Origin: Juglans regia
Taxonomy: Eukaryota > Streptophyta > Magnoliopsida > Fagales > Juglandaceae
DNA: 64,000 nt
Direction of reading: 5' to 3'
NCBI RefSeq assembly: GCF_001411555.2
Contig: NC_049915.1
Location: 20,245,424 to 20,309,423, forward strand
In this document: positions 34,409 through 45,445 of the stretch, piece by piece
Layout: the number at the start of each line of letters is the position of its first letter
Numbering within the stretch: position 1 is the first letter of the stretch
Program-made: the position numbers and the translations under genes
The notes under the pieces: generated by a model
Seen by the model: the letters and a program-made list of their open reading frames with translations, nothing else
What the model was told of the DNA's origin: nothing
The model's database searches: none

Positions 34409-34780
34409 ACATAGACTATTCTTATTTACGATTAGTTTAATTAATGAATGCCTTTTTTGACATTACCTCATTGTTTTCGCAAATGAGATGCGATGAGTTG
34501 ATAGGAGTTGTAAAAACAAACAAGACCTTAGGGTTTATGAGAATCTGGTGGTTAGGGTTTAGGAAAGGAGAAATTCTACTCGTCAGCCATTATTCACTCC
34601 CACACCTACAACTTATTTTTTCTATAAGGTATGAGGTGTAAGATAATAACTAGTGATTGATAAGAATAATTTTTCTTAGAAAAGAGTTACTCAAGATCTT
34701 AATTTTTTTTTATTGGTTGCTTTTAAAAGACATAATGATAAAAATAATAATTAATAATAAAGGAATTCACTATTTTCTTT
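34409..34780. other. Host DNA upstream of the DYAD-like gene, with a family D MITE end
   Basis: 34470-34532 (gagatgcgatgagttg, gttgtaaaaacaaacaagacc) matches the right end of MITE family D. The rest is AT-rich; no TATA box was chosen. Confidence 0.5.
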
Positions 34781-34918
34781 TCTTTTCTTTTCTTTTGGCT
34801 ACAGTGTCGGCCTCTCCTAAAACCCTTTTCTCCTGCTCTTTCTTCTCCTTGTTCTTCTTCCCCAAAATCCAAAAACCCCGTTGCCTTTTTTTACTAACCA
34901 GATTGTCCCCAAGGTAAT

Positions 34919-34946
34919 CACTCTCTCTCTGTCTCTCTCTCTCTCT
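34919..34946. repeat. CT microsatellite in the leader intron of the DYAD-like gene
   Basis: (CT)n with one G interruption directly after the splice donor. Confidence 0.9.
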
Positions 34947-35744
34947 GGTTTGTTTGTGTGGTTTTATGTGAATTTTAGGGTTTTTCAGTGGCCTTCAATT
35001 TTTAAGTACTTGAGTTTCCGGACCCATTTGTGTTTTGTGGTTCTATCTAAAACCATAATTTATTTTTATTTCTTTGGAACTCTATTTAGGGGTTTTTGCT
35101 ATTCTTGTGGCTGCTCTAAACGCTCCCGCTATGGTTCTTACTTCTAATTTTGGGTTTTTTTTTTTTTGTTTTTTTTTTGTGTGCCCGCGCTTTTTTGGGT
35201 AATCCTGGAGTTCAGCTTGCTTTCTGAGAAAACGAGGGAATTCGAAGGAAAAAATAAGTTTCAGTCATATAGTTTGCTTGAAAGGGTGCTGGGTAAATGA
35301 AGTATGTCTTGTATGCGATACATTATTTTATTTTTCTATCTGTTTAGGCTAGTTTTGCTGGGGTTCAATGTAGATCTTATACATCTTGTTGATCTTCATT
35401 AAAATTGGGCTGTGCATTGATTTTTATTTATGAATGCTACCTCGTTCTTATAAGAAGAGAACTTTTTTTCTTCTCATTTGAGAGAGAGAGAGAGGTCATC
35501 AGAAGAAATGTCTGTGTCTATTTGTTGACCGGTAGGGTTACAAAAGGAATGATAATTTTAGGATGGGAGCTCCGGTTGTCAGACTACAGGATTGTGTTGT
35601 TTTCGATCATATACAGGCAAATGATTTTAGTTTGAATCATGCTTCTTGTGTAATATAAATATGACACCAACTTCTCCTTTTCCTGTGTCACATTCTTCAA
35701 GCGTTTACATATGATGATTTTATAGGGATTCATTTTTTGTTTCT

Positions 35745-35812
35745 CTCATATGTGTCTATGTACTTGGGCTATGCCTCTTGATTTGATCATTCAAATTTCC
35801 AATTACCTATTA
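35745..35812 (+). mobile_element. LINE 3'UTR scrap
   Basis: The sequence tgtgtctatgtacttgggc followed by tatgcctcttgattt is the 3'UTR signature seen in the other L1-like copies here. No coding part is visible. Confidence 0.5.
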
Positions 35813-36028
35813 AAAAATCAAAGGATTCATTTCTTAAGTGTTAAACATGTGATATCGTTTCGTTTGTAAATTGGCATGCATGCAATATAGAGAAAAAAGT
35901 CAGCAAAGGTATAACTAAAGTATTTAAGCATTCTCTTATGTTGCAGTTGGTAAGTGGCACTCAATTTCTGGGGAACTGGGTGGAGACTATAAGAAGGGAT
36001 TTGTTGATCTTAGCTAGGAGACAGAGTG

Positions 36029-37975
36029 ATGGCACAATGGGCTGGTCGAAAACAAGTTGGGTGCATTAGTGAGTATGGAGAAATTAAACCTCGATGTTTA
36101 TTGAGAATTGCTGAGGATGTAGTGTTGATGGATGAAGTTAAAGCAGCAGTTAAAGATGAAACTCTGGCAATATCAGAAATTAGGAAAAGAAAGCGACTGG
36201 GCCGTTGTCAACTTAGAGAGATGAAAGCAGCAGAACGCGTGAAGGAAAGGCAAAGCATGAGCTACATTAGTAGGCAAAGTAAGCGTGATGCAAGGAAGCT
36301 CAAGGGTGTAGAAAGATGGTCTGCTGAGAGGTTAAGCCAATTTATGATTGCTGTTCTAATAATTTCTGGTTGTTTTAATCTGCTATGTAGGTTTTGAATG
36401 AAATATGTATTATGCAGGTATGAGCTGGCAGAGCAAAGTATGTTTGAAGTCTTGAAGGCTGAGGGAGCAACTTTTGGGAATCCAATTTCCCGTCTGGCAC
36501 TGAGAACTGCTGCTCGTAAACGCATTGGTGACACTGGACTGCTAGACCATTTACTGAAGCACATTGATGGTAAAGTGATACCAGGGGGGACTGAGAGGTT
36601 CCGGCGTTGCTTCAGCCCAAATGGAGTTATGGAGTATTGGCTAGAGAGTGCTGACCTGGCTAACATTCGGCAGGAGGCTGGGTGGCAGGATCCTTTTTGG
36701 TTTCCTCCAAATAGGTGGCCAGGTTGTGCGTCTTCTCTGGATTCTGTTTCTTCTGGAGAACTGATGTTGCTTAAGAAAGAAATGGTCAACCTGAAAAGGT
36801 AGTGAACTGGAATACGTAAATTTTGATACTAAAATAGGTCATTATCATTGCTATCATGTGTGCCCCTTATATTGGTCCATTTGCATAAACAGAGATATGC
36901 AGGAGTTCATATCCAAGAATCAAGAACAATATCCGGCTGAGGTGAATTTTAAACATAGTATGTATATTGTTAATTGTGCATTAGGAAACCCAATTTTTGT
37001 GTTATCTTGACAGGTGATGCATAAGGATTTGGTGAAATATAAAACTACAGTTGATGAGCACCTAAAGGAGATCACAAATTATTTGGTTGGAATTAAGGTA
37101 CTAAAAACATACACTTGATCTCTCACCTAGTATTTTTTTTACTCTATACCAATAGGATAGATGTTTTTCTAAATTCAGTTAGGTGAAGCTCCCTCGGATT
37201 TTTATTTGTTCGCAGGGGATGCACGATGAATTGATAGCATGGAAAGTTCAAGTTGAGCAACAGCTGGTTGAAATTAAAAATTCCTTGAGCAGCATACAGG
37301 CATCAAAGCAAGACACTGCCTTGAGTCTTCTGGACTCTGAAAGATGGGAAGATTGGCTTGAGAGCAGTAATCTGGATAGCATCCAGGGTAATGAACTTGC
37401 ACCTTTTTATGAGAGTGCAAATCTAGTTAATGTTAAGCAAGTGGTTGCAGTGCAAAACCCATACTCAACCCTACCACCTCAGATGGGATCTGACCCTATT
37501 TGTGCAAGAGATCTAGAGCTGTTTAAGGAAGAAATGGGCAAAACAAAGAGGTAATAGTATAGTACTCGGTAACTCAAACTTTTATGGACATTTGTTATAG
37601 TTGATCTTACTTATGACGTCTTTTTCCTGCATAAAAACAGAGATGTCCCAGAGATGGTGCCCAAGAAGCAAGAGGAAGATCATGCCAACGTGACCCCAGA
37701 TTCTTCTGCTACCACCAATTCAAAGTCAGACCGTGATAACTCATTACTTCCATTTCAGGTGATGTTGTAAAGCAGATGAAATTGAATGTCTGATAATAAA
37801 TTCATAGCTCAACTCAATAATTTCCCCGTGGAATTATCTGTACTGACAGGAAATGATTATGGAGCTGTTTAAGTGGAAGGATAAGATGGAGCAGCGGCTG
37901 GAGCAGATATCAAATTCTGTGAGTTGTATGCAGGCATCAAACCAAATAGATTTTCTTCAGCCTTTTAGTTGTTAA
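36029..37975 (+). CDS. DYAD/SWI1 (AM1)-like protein
   Basis: Seven coding exons: 36029-36330, 36418-36798, 36893-36941, 37014-37097, 37216-37550, 37641-37758, 37850-37975. All are GT-AG and the phases are consistent, giving 464 residues. A TAG at 36011 in frame fixes the first ATG. Seen: a basic N-terminal region, then RWSAERYELAEQSMFEVLK, GATFGNPISRLALR, RKRIGDTGLLDHLLKHIDGK, EYWLESADLANIRQEAG, and Glu/Lys-rich coiled-coil stretches. Family knowledge: Arabidopsis SWI1/DYAD and maize AM1 are nuclear proteins needed for meiotic cohesion and entry to meiosis; SWI1 shields cohesin from WAPL. This protein is shorter than SWI1 at its N terminus, so it may be a paralogue of unknown role. The WLES...NLV region recurs weakly in exon 5. 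The 5'UTR is split by a 1-kb intron. Confidence 0.87.
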
Positions 37976-39384
37976 AAGTTAGAAATCATAGGATAGAATG
38001 TCAGTCAGTTCCATGTTCTGGAGAACCATAGATACGATTTAGATTAGTAGGATTTAGATCTTGTATAGCATTTACAAGTCAAATGCTTGACTCCCTAGTT
38101 CAATCTATTAGCTGATAGGATTGTTATCTAACACACATGAAGAGTCAAACCATGTAATTTAATGAGAAAATTTGTCATCAACCTTTACTTAATTATGTGG
38201 TGTAAATTGTTAATATTCTGCCTTTGACTGGGATGGGGCTTAAAAAACCAGTTGGTTCCGTTTTGGATGGTGTATATCATCTTGACTTTTTTGTGCTGGA
38301 AACAATGAGCTGTGGACCTTGCTTATTTATTTTGGTATTTTTGGTTGAGTTGATATATAAATATAATTAATTGCAATAGTATACGTAAATCATGGTATTT
38401 ACTATTTATGATTTAATCTTGGCTTCAATAATTGGTGCACGACATGCACTCAAGTCATGAAGAAGGCTTAGGTCGAAAATCTAGCCTTGGTGATAGTGCT
38501 GTTCTCATGGATTGCTTTAATGCTATGTTTTTTACTTGTTTATTTGTCACTGTAAGGAACCTCTTAAGTTTATGGAATGAATGCATCAACTACTTGCTGA
38601 AAAAAAAAAAAAAAAGGGAGAAGTGTTGTTCATCATCTTTTTAATTCATTCTCGATCGTACAAAAATCCATGGAGAGATTACCAATTTTCATCATTCATT
38701 TACTTCAATTAATTAAGATGAGTTCCTCGTAGTTCCAAGTTCAATGAAGTTTAGTTTGGGTGAAGGACCTCACGGCAGGGCGGCTCTCGATGATGGAGAT
38801 GACAATGGCACGGATGTGAATTATATATTTTATTATGACCATTACAACGATGATAAACTGATGATAACGGTAATGATAATGATAATGGTAGGATTGTGAC
38901 GGCAGCAATGACGTTACTCCTGATGATGCAATAATAATGATGGATAGATGGTCATGGTGGTGGCAATGATCATAACAATTTTCATGATAATCGTTCTTAC
39001 AAGATTTTAAACTTGAGTTTAAGCGAAAGGTGGATGGTCAGACATCTATTCGGTTTAACTTGAGTTTATCATCAAATTATGTATCAAACAAATTCGAGAT
39101 TTTTCATGAATTATTTAATTTTGACAAAATAAAGTATTTATATTATATTTTATAATATTATCTTAAAACTTGTTTAAAAAAAATTAATTAATTTCTTGTT
39201 TTAAATTAAACTGTATTAGGCTAAAACACTTGTTCACCTCGTTAAATATATTCGGGTGTCGGTGCCAATGGTTTTTCAAACATGTGAGATATAATGGGAT
39301 TTCATGTTGATGTTGATATGAATTATCCTCTCCAATACTAGTGAACGTGGCTAACGGGGCAATGGATCTGCTTCTCATATCATG
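37976..39384. other. 3' flank of the DYAD-like gene and intergenic DNA
   Basis: An A15 run at about 38600 and a GATGATAA/AATGAT-rich simple-sequence patch (about 38796-38990) are the only structures seen. Confidence 0.6.
38796..38990. repeat. Degenerate GAT/AAT simple-sequence patch
   Basis: Repeated gatgat, aatgat and gatggt words with no fixed period. Confidence 0.7.
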
Positions 39385-40432
39385 AACCAAACAGATTTAT
39401 CTTCTTCGAACATTCTTCTTATGGATGGAACGGCACTGTTTAAAAATATTAATGTTCGCAAGTGGAGCTTAACAACCCCTCTTTCACTCCCAAAATCTCT
39501 CCCTAATACCAATGATGGGTACCAAGATGAACCTAGTTTTAAAGATCTTTTACAAGTTTTAGATTGGTCAATTACAAAGTCAAGAGCTAAGAAGATCAAT
39601 GAGACAATGCAAGAATTGGTACAATTTATTTGGGATGAAGCTAGTAAGACTCCAACACTCAAGATTGACTTCAGAGAAAGAGATCCAGTTCTGATCCACT
39701 TGATACAAGTTATGGAAGACATGAGTTAAAATTATTCTTTGGATCTTATTTAATTTATTAAAATAACTTATTTTATTAGTTATAGGAATTAGTCTAGAAT
39801 AATAGGGCTTGAAGATGTTTGGCCTATATATATTTTGTTTTATGAACTAGAGTTTCAAGAGAAGTTTTTAAGAGTGGTTTAGGGATTGTTTTAATTTACA
39901 GTTAGGGTTTCTTTTAGGAATGCCTTGTCTTTCGCTCAAGGGTATTTTGGAAAATGATTTTATGTTAACCTAAGGTTTTTGGGGGATTGAGATATGTAAG
40001 TTACTGTAGTCGAGTACTGAATCCGCAGCACAATTTGCTCAGGAATATTTTTGGAAGACCAGGATTTATTTTGGCTAGGATTTTAATTAGATTTTGGTTT
40101 ATATACTCTTTGTAACCTCATTTTTATCAATTTATAAAATTTAATAAGTTTATTCATTATGAGTTGAGTTTACTTATATTGTTCTTGATTGAATTTTTAA
40201 ATTTATTAAAGGTAAATCACAATCTTTGTAACGTTCCTCCTTGTAATCTGGATTCTTGAGACAGGTTCTTCAACGGGTCTAAATTTTAATATAATCTAAA
40301 TTTTTTAAACGAGTTTTCAATAGGTCTAAATTTTCTATCCATTGACTTGATTTTGACTTTCTTAAGTGAACTTTTAAATTGATTGTAGGTTCAAGAGATT
40401 TCATTCCCACAAGTTCATATCATTTGTAATTC
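39385..40432 (+). mobile_element. 3' end of a Ty3-gypsy element: polyprotein tail plus LTR-like region
   Basis: An open frame (39382-39729, 115 codons) contains SRAKKINETMQELVQ and LIHLIQVMEDMS. These resemble the tail after the integrase in some plant gypsy polyproteins (LTRSRAKK...LIQAxEDM), known to me as a family pattern. It is followed by about 700 bp of AT-rich LTR-like DNA with cctatatatattttg, cctttgtaacctc-like sequence and a terminal ttcatatcatttg, which resembles the area before a primer-binding site. No RT or integrase core is present. The left limit is uncertain. Confidence 0.6.
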
Positions 40433-41210
40433 TATACGATCCGAACGCCCAGGCTAATGCTAGGCAAAATGAGAGCCGGGGTCCATTTGAGATTTTATGG
40501 CAATGTGTATCTGTACGATTAACTTCATGTCTATTTATCTATCTCCTAATTGAATCATCCAATTCACGCAGCAAAAAGTAGTCCCTCACTCAAGGATATT
40601 GAAACATCCTCATTCCAGAAAGCACCTCAAATAATCAGAGTCTACTAGATCTTGAAATATTAAAGAGTAAAACGTGGTGTCTGGATACTTCATTTTCTTT
40701 CTTTCTTTTGATCTCTATAAAACCTGGGGTCATGCAATTACTGCCGATCGATGGAGATATTAGTCGATTGTAAAAGGTTGTGAACTGATGATATCTTCCA
40801 ATCATAAGATGAGCTTTCACATGGACTAACATCATACAAACTTCAGTCTAGAAGATGGTATGGATCGATATGATCTTATATGTGACGTCGAAATGTCCTG
40901 ATGGGATTGTAACCTATGGCAAATCTCTAGAAGATTATTAACATAACCATAAACAGCAGAATAATCAACATCAGAAAATTCTTCAAAGACCATTCAGATG
41001 CCATAAGACATTTACATTTGCCTATCAAAAAATAAAATAAAGGAAAAGAAAAGAAAGAGGGAACTCGCAAAAATTGGAAGGGGTAGGTAAAGTTCCAGAC
41101 CTCCAGAATAGGTAATTCAAGCACATGTATTGTTAAACAATCATTATTTTATTTACAATGGGAACGAAACTACAACATTTTCGAATGAACGAAAAAATAG
41201 AAGCACGTTT
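40433..41210. other. Intergenic between the gypsy relic and the thioesterase gene
   Basis: Includes the probable 3'UTR of the minus-strand thioesterase gene (below 41211). No other feature is seen. Confidence 0.5.
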
Positions 41211-41974
41211 TCACATCTTACTAGGCACAGCAAGGTACTTGGTATGACGCCCCTGAGCAATAATTTTGCCAGTCTTTTTCTTCCTCAACTCAACACTGAC
41301 AACTCCAACAGCCTTCCCAACACGTAAAACCCTACCCTCAATCTCAATTTCCTCCTGCCTTGACAGCAAGAAAAGCTGTAAGCATGAATATAAAAAACAA
41401 CACGTTGCTGCAAGAAAATGCTAAAAAAGGGTCCTGAATTCCATGGAATCCAAAAGTCAATTTGACACTAGAAAACAACTTCCATAATTATAAAGAACCT
41501 AATTGTTAACCCAAGCCAGCTTTGAACAAAAACATAAAATCAACCAAGATATATAACTTGAAAATATTGACAAACAAAGAGAGGAATAAAAAGAATAAAG
41601 GATGACCAAAAACATAAAATACACGGCTTCAACACTTATAAACATATCAACCAAATAACATCAGATTCACTGCATTATGGGAGGATGGAGTTTTGTTTGA
41701 GCTAGAACTCATTGATGCTTATTGGTGATTGCTTATCTAATATTGATAAACATGTAAAACAAACGACATTGGATTCACAGCATTCCTATGGGAGGAGGAA
41801 GTGTTATTTGAGCTAGAGCTTATTGATGCCTGTAGGTGAATGCTTATCCAGCATTCTTATGAGAGGAGGAAGTGTTATTTGAGCTAGAACACATCAATAC
41901 TTATAGGCGAATGCTTATCTGAACTCAAATGCTTATCCAACCTACTTCACAGTGGTCATGCATTATCTTGCTTC

Positions 41975-42026
<52 letters not shown>

Positions 42027-43738
42027 AAATAAGAAAGGATGTACTAGGAGTTGTGCTCCATACTTCCATAGCATTAACGCAAACCATGCCAATACCGGTA
42101 CAAGTATACCAAGTAAAACTGTGGTCAAGGAAGCAATGCTGACTTTTCTTGAATTTTTTCCACCAAATTAGGTCCTATCCATTATCTCCTTCAAGCCTCA
42201 ATGTAACAACTCAAGGAAGGCCGGAGCCACATTTGGACCATACTTCAAACGGACTAGTCAATAATACAACTTGAGTCCCTTGAAATTCCTTATAAAGGAC
42301 AAGAACTTCTCCGTTACAAGTAATGTGGGATCTCATTCACCACCTATACTCACTCAATATGGGGGTATCACACTCAAGGGAGAAACTAAGAGGAGCCATC
42401 CAAAATACACTTTTTTCTAAGGATGCAATTGTGCCCAAGAAATGGTGAAATCAAACTGAAATAACAAAAAGACATGCTAATATTGCTGAAATATGTACAA
42501 TACCGGTAAGCATAAAATAATATCTCTCTGTTCGACTCAGCTTTCCTGATAGATAACTTTTAGAACACAAAAAGTCACAAACAACTCAAGGACAAGGACT
42601 TGAGGTAACAAATAGTAGGAAAATCACTCACATCAGCAAAAGCAGCATCTAAGTATGAAACGTTGATCTCCACCGAAACTCCAGTCACTGGAGCTCCAAC
42701 AGTGTATATCACAGCCGATCCCACCATGTCCACCAGTGTTGCCGTCGCTCCACCATGCAAGGAATTACCAGAGTTCTGGACGACATAGCACCAAAAGCAT
42801 ATAACCAGGATCAAAGCCAATTAGTGAATAAAAACAGTTCCAGAGAGAACGGGGAGAGGATTCCCGAAGCACTCTCCCTGCTTTGACAAAAAACGATATC
42901 CACTTTTTATTGGCACCCGTATTCGGAACAAAGTCCCGACAATCCCGGGATGCACAGGAACTCGATTAGGAGTTTTTTCAAGTGTAACTCTGACTAATTC
43001 AAGAAAAAATTCTCCCTTCCGATGACCCCAAGCTTGTAAATGCAGATTTTCAAACCCATGACGTTCGTTTTAAAAAAGAAGACATCGCTGATTGTGAAAA
43101 AGCACTTCCAAATTCCTCACCAGACAGTACCCAAAATATCCACTTTCTCTCGTTTCCCCTGTCATCTCCTCACATGCGAAGCGAGGGTCATTCTCTTATT
43201 ACTAACGTTCATCCACAAAAAGAATACAAGTGGGTGAGAGTTAGAATTCCTTATTCTAAAAGAGACCCAAAACTATACCCTCCATTTTTTTATAATTTTC
43301 CCGATCAGCAACTAAAGGTCTAATTCTGATCGATTTTTTTCACAACGGGGGTTGCCACCAGATTCCTAAACTGAGAGGCAGACCCAGAAACGAGATCGTT
43401 GAAATTCCTTACCTGTTGGTTAAAACTAAAGTTGTTTTACAATGAAATAGCTCGGCGTCAAATTTTTATTTTTATTGTTTATTTTTCTTTGAAATAAAAC
43501 ACATAGTAATCAGAGAGAGAGAGGTTTGAAGCAGAAAAGTGCAGAAGCAGATGTAGGAGCCAACCAGTAAACGAGTGGGGACTTTGAGGGAGCAGATCAG
43601 ACGGCCGGGTTCGATGAGATCGACACGCAGGCCTTGCATGGTGAATCGTTCGAAGAATCTCAGAGGCAGTCCATCGATCGTGGCTGCGTTCTCTTCTCCT
43701 CCTTTCTCCAGGTATCTCTTCACTGCTTCCAGTTCCAT
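41211..43738 (-). CDS. Acyl-CoA thioesterase, hotdog fold (ACOT13/PaaI type)
   Basis: Three exons on the minus strand: 43738-43565, 42775-42632, 41354-41211, all GT-AG and all in phase 0, giving 153 residues. Seen: MELEAVKRYLE, RFFERFTMQGLRVDLIEPGR, then the 4HBT core NSGNSLHGGATATLVDMVGS with the HGG motif and Asp expected in the active site, VEINVSYLDAAF, and the end GKIIAQGRHTKYLAVPSKM. Family knowledge: the closest known plant relatives are short ACOT13-like thioesterases such as Arabidopsis At1g04290, which hydrolyse acyl-CoA thioesters; related 1,4-dihydroxy-2-naphthoyl-CoA thioesterases work in peroxisomes. The C terminus SKM is close to an SKL-type peroxisomal signal. Intron 2 carries tandem repeats and a TRIM-like repeat. 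The frame is intact, so it is probably functional. Confidence 0.94.
41673..41921. repeat. Three tandem or near-tandem copies of a 70-bp unit in thioesterase intron 2
   Basis: Copies at 41673-41741, 41779-41849 and 41850-41921. They share gcatt-ctatgggaggagg, gttatttgagctagag, ttattgatgc and aatgcttatc. The last two are adjacent; the first is separated by about 37 bp. Confidence 0.85.
41979..42026. repeat. Compound CT/CA microsatellite
   Basis: (CT)n runs directly into (CA)n in thioesterase intron 2. Confidence 0.95.
42196..42385 (-). repeat. Dispersed LTR/TRIM-like repeat, copy 2
   Basis: The reverse complement matches 2510-2690: gagatcccacattacttgt, tataaggaattt, gacttag-type junction, ggccttccttgagttgttaca. 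It is embedded in thioesterase intron 2. Confidence 0.5.
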
Positions 43739-43890
43739 TCTCTCTTCGTCTCTCTGTGTTCCGGCTAATGCGTGGCAATTTGCACTCTAAGAAATTTTAA
43801 TATACCTCATTTATACCACTAATTTTGTTTATTGACGAGTCATCTTGGCTTATTAAAAAAAAATTAAAAATATAAATATAAAAAAATAAG

Positions 43891-44053
43891 TAGTTCTACA
43901 TATAATCGTAAAGTGCATAACCGCCGCGTAATCGTTTTGAAAAAGAGTGAGATTCACTATTAAAAAATTAATTTTTTTTCATGTGGGTCTCATGTTTTAT
44001 TCATTTTTTTCAAAGCGATTACGCGGCGGTTATGCAATTCACGATTATAAGTA
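43891..44053. mobile_element. MITE family A, copy 2 (best-preserved hairpin)
   Basis: Long inverted arms: tacatataatcgtaaagtgc / cataaccgccgcgtaatcg on the left, and cgattacgcggcggttatg / gcaattcacgattataagta on the right. The centre is gagtgagattcactattaaa...tgtgggtctca. It lies about 150 bp upstream of the thioesterase start. Confidence 0.88.
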
Positions 44054-44111
44054 TTTTTTCTCTAAAAAAATAAAGACAATTTAGAATTTTAGTAATTTGT
44101 TATGTTTTTTT

Positions 44112-44320
44112 AGTTTTATTACCCAACTTCCACCACGCTCTACATTTTTTTAAATTTTTAAATTTTTTAATATTTTTTTAAAAATTTTTTTAAGTTTATT
44201 TTTTTAAAATTTTTTATTCATTATTCATATAATAAATATTTGATAAAAAGGAAAAATAATAAAATTAAAAAAAATATGAAATGTACAGTGTGAATAGATT
44301 GTGAAAATTTATTTTATTCA
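44112..44320. mobile_element. MITE family C, copy 1
   Basis: Ends acttccaccacgctctaca and tgtacagtgtgaatagattgtg, with a very AT-rich core ending ttattcatataataaatattt. The core and ends match 60408-60622. Confidence 0.75.
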
Positions 44321-44439
44321 TAAAATTTATACAAATTAGAAGATATAATAACATTATTTTATATTTTTTTGCACTACGCCGTGTCCCCTCAAGGCTCACC
44401 TTTTGCCATTTCCTTCAAAAAAATAACAAAAATTATGCT

Positions 44440-44505
44440 TGCAACCGGCTTGGGGAACCGGTTGCATAACTGTGTCCTACGTGGCGTTAAACGGCATCGT
44501 TTAAC
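44440..44505 (+). promoter_or_regulatory. Two hairpin-forming palindromes in the proximal promoter of the GRF gene
   Basis: TGCAACCGG (44440-44448) pairs with CCGGTTGCA (44458-44466), and GTTAAACG GCAT CGTTTAAC (44486-44505) is a perfect 8-bp stem with a 4-base loop. The second resembles the AAACG-N-CGTTT near-palindromes common just upstream of dicot genes. A pyrimidine-rich leader follows. Confidence 0.5.
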
Positions 44506-44872
44506 ATTTACTAATGGGAATTCGTGTTTCCCCCTAATTTGCGTTTTCACATTTCACTTTCACGATCACTCCCTCTCGATTTCTTCTCTCCTCCCCATTC
44601 CCATCGTTTTCCTCCGCACTGGTTCGGTCAGCGTCGAAACGAGTAAGTCGGCGCCCTCTTCTCCACCAGTTCCACGAAAGCCGATTCATCTTCTCCACCA
44701 TATCGACAATCCGAAGCCTACAGAGCAGGTAGGCACTTCTACTCCTCTTCTCCTCGAACCCAAGACCCACAAACCCTGCAACCACGGCTCTTACCACATC
44801 ACCAAACCAGCACCAACTTATTTGAACCCACGAAGCCTTGTCGTCTTCGAACACTAGATCTGAAATGTGAAG

Positions 44873-44962
44873 CCCTAACCCTAACTCGTAACCCTAACTC
44901 GTAACCCTAACCCTAACCCTAACCCGTAACCCTAACCCGTAACTCATAACCCTAACCCGTAC
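44873..44962 (+). repeat. Interstitial degenerate telomere-like repeat
   Basis: About 13 copies of CCCTAA, CCCGTAA or ACTCGTAA words in 90 bp. The usual plant telomere is CCCTAAA, so this is a variant array, partly a 13-mer ccctaacccgtaa. It is not chromosome-terminal, because unique genes lie on both sides. Confidence 0.85.
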
Positions 44963-45445
44963 CTCAAATAATTTGGCATAATCATCAATCGGGCCGATTT
45001 TCAAAATCAGGTTAGTTCTCTGATTGTTATATTTTATTTTCTATTTTTGAGGTCCGATTAAGAACTTCACTTTGAATCCCTGTGAAGAATCATAAGAAAA
45101 ATTAGAGATGTGGACAGAATTTATATTTGATGAGCAATGGATTCTGAGGAATAAATATCATATTTAATTAGTTAGAAAATATTAATGGAACATTTGCAAG
45201 AAGAGGTAGTACTCATATATACACTTGGTTTTTTTTAAAAGAAATATATATTTGCAAGTCAGTTTATTCACAAACGTTAAATAAATTATTGTTGAGGAAA
45301 TTTGTTGCATGAGTTAACACAATTTATAAAAAAGTATTTTTGTTTTAATATCTTAATAACTTTATATAATACACACCTAATTATTGCTTAGCTCAACGAA
45401 AAGTAGATGGTTCAGTTGATTTTTGGCCCTTTTTAAGTGTTAACT

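Larger units (their letters stand above)
34780..36028 (+). other. 5'UTR exons and leader intron of the DYAD-like gene
   Basis: A pyrimidine-rich exon ends ccccaag|gtaatc at 34912/34913. The acceptor is gttgcag|TTGGTA at 35946/35947. The intron starts with a CT microsatellite and near 35745-35812 holds a LINE 3'UTR scrap (tgtacttgggctatgcc). Confidence 0.65.

Noticed and set aside
36262..36789. 175-codon ORF on the minus strand
   Set aside because: Antisense to DYAD-like exons with good splice sites and conserved motifs.
39375..39722. 115-codon ORF on the minus strand
   Set aside because: Exact shadow of the gypsy polyprotein tail on the plus strand.
44369..44857. 162-codon ORF (+) and 106-codon ORF (-) in the same place
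   Set aside because: Composition is that of a CT-rich leader; no domain is recognisable and a splice donor at 44729 fits a 5'UTR better.
44873..44962. A true chromosome end
   Set aside because: Only about 90 bp, degenerate, with gene-bearing sequence on both sides.
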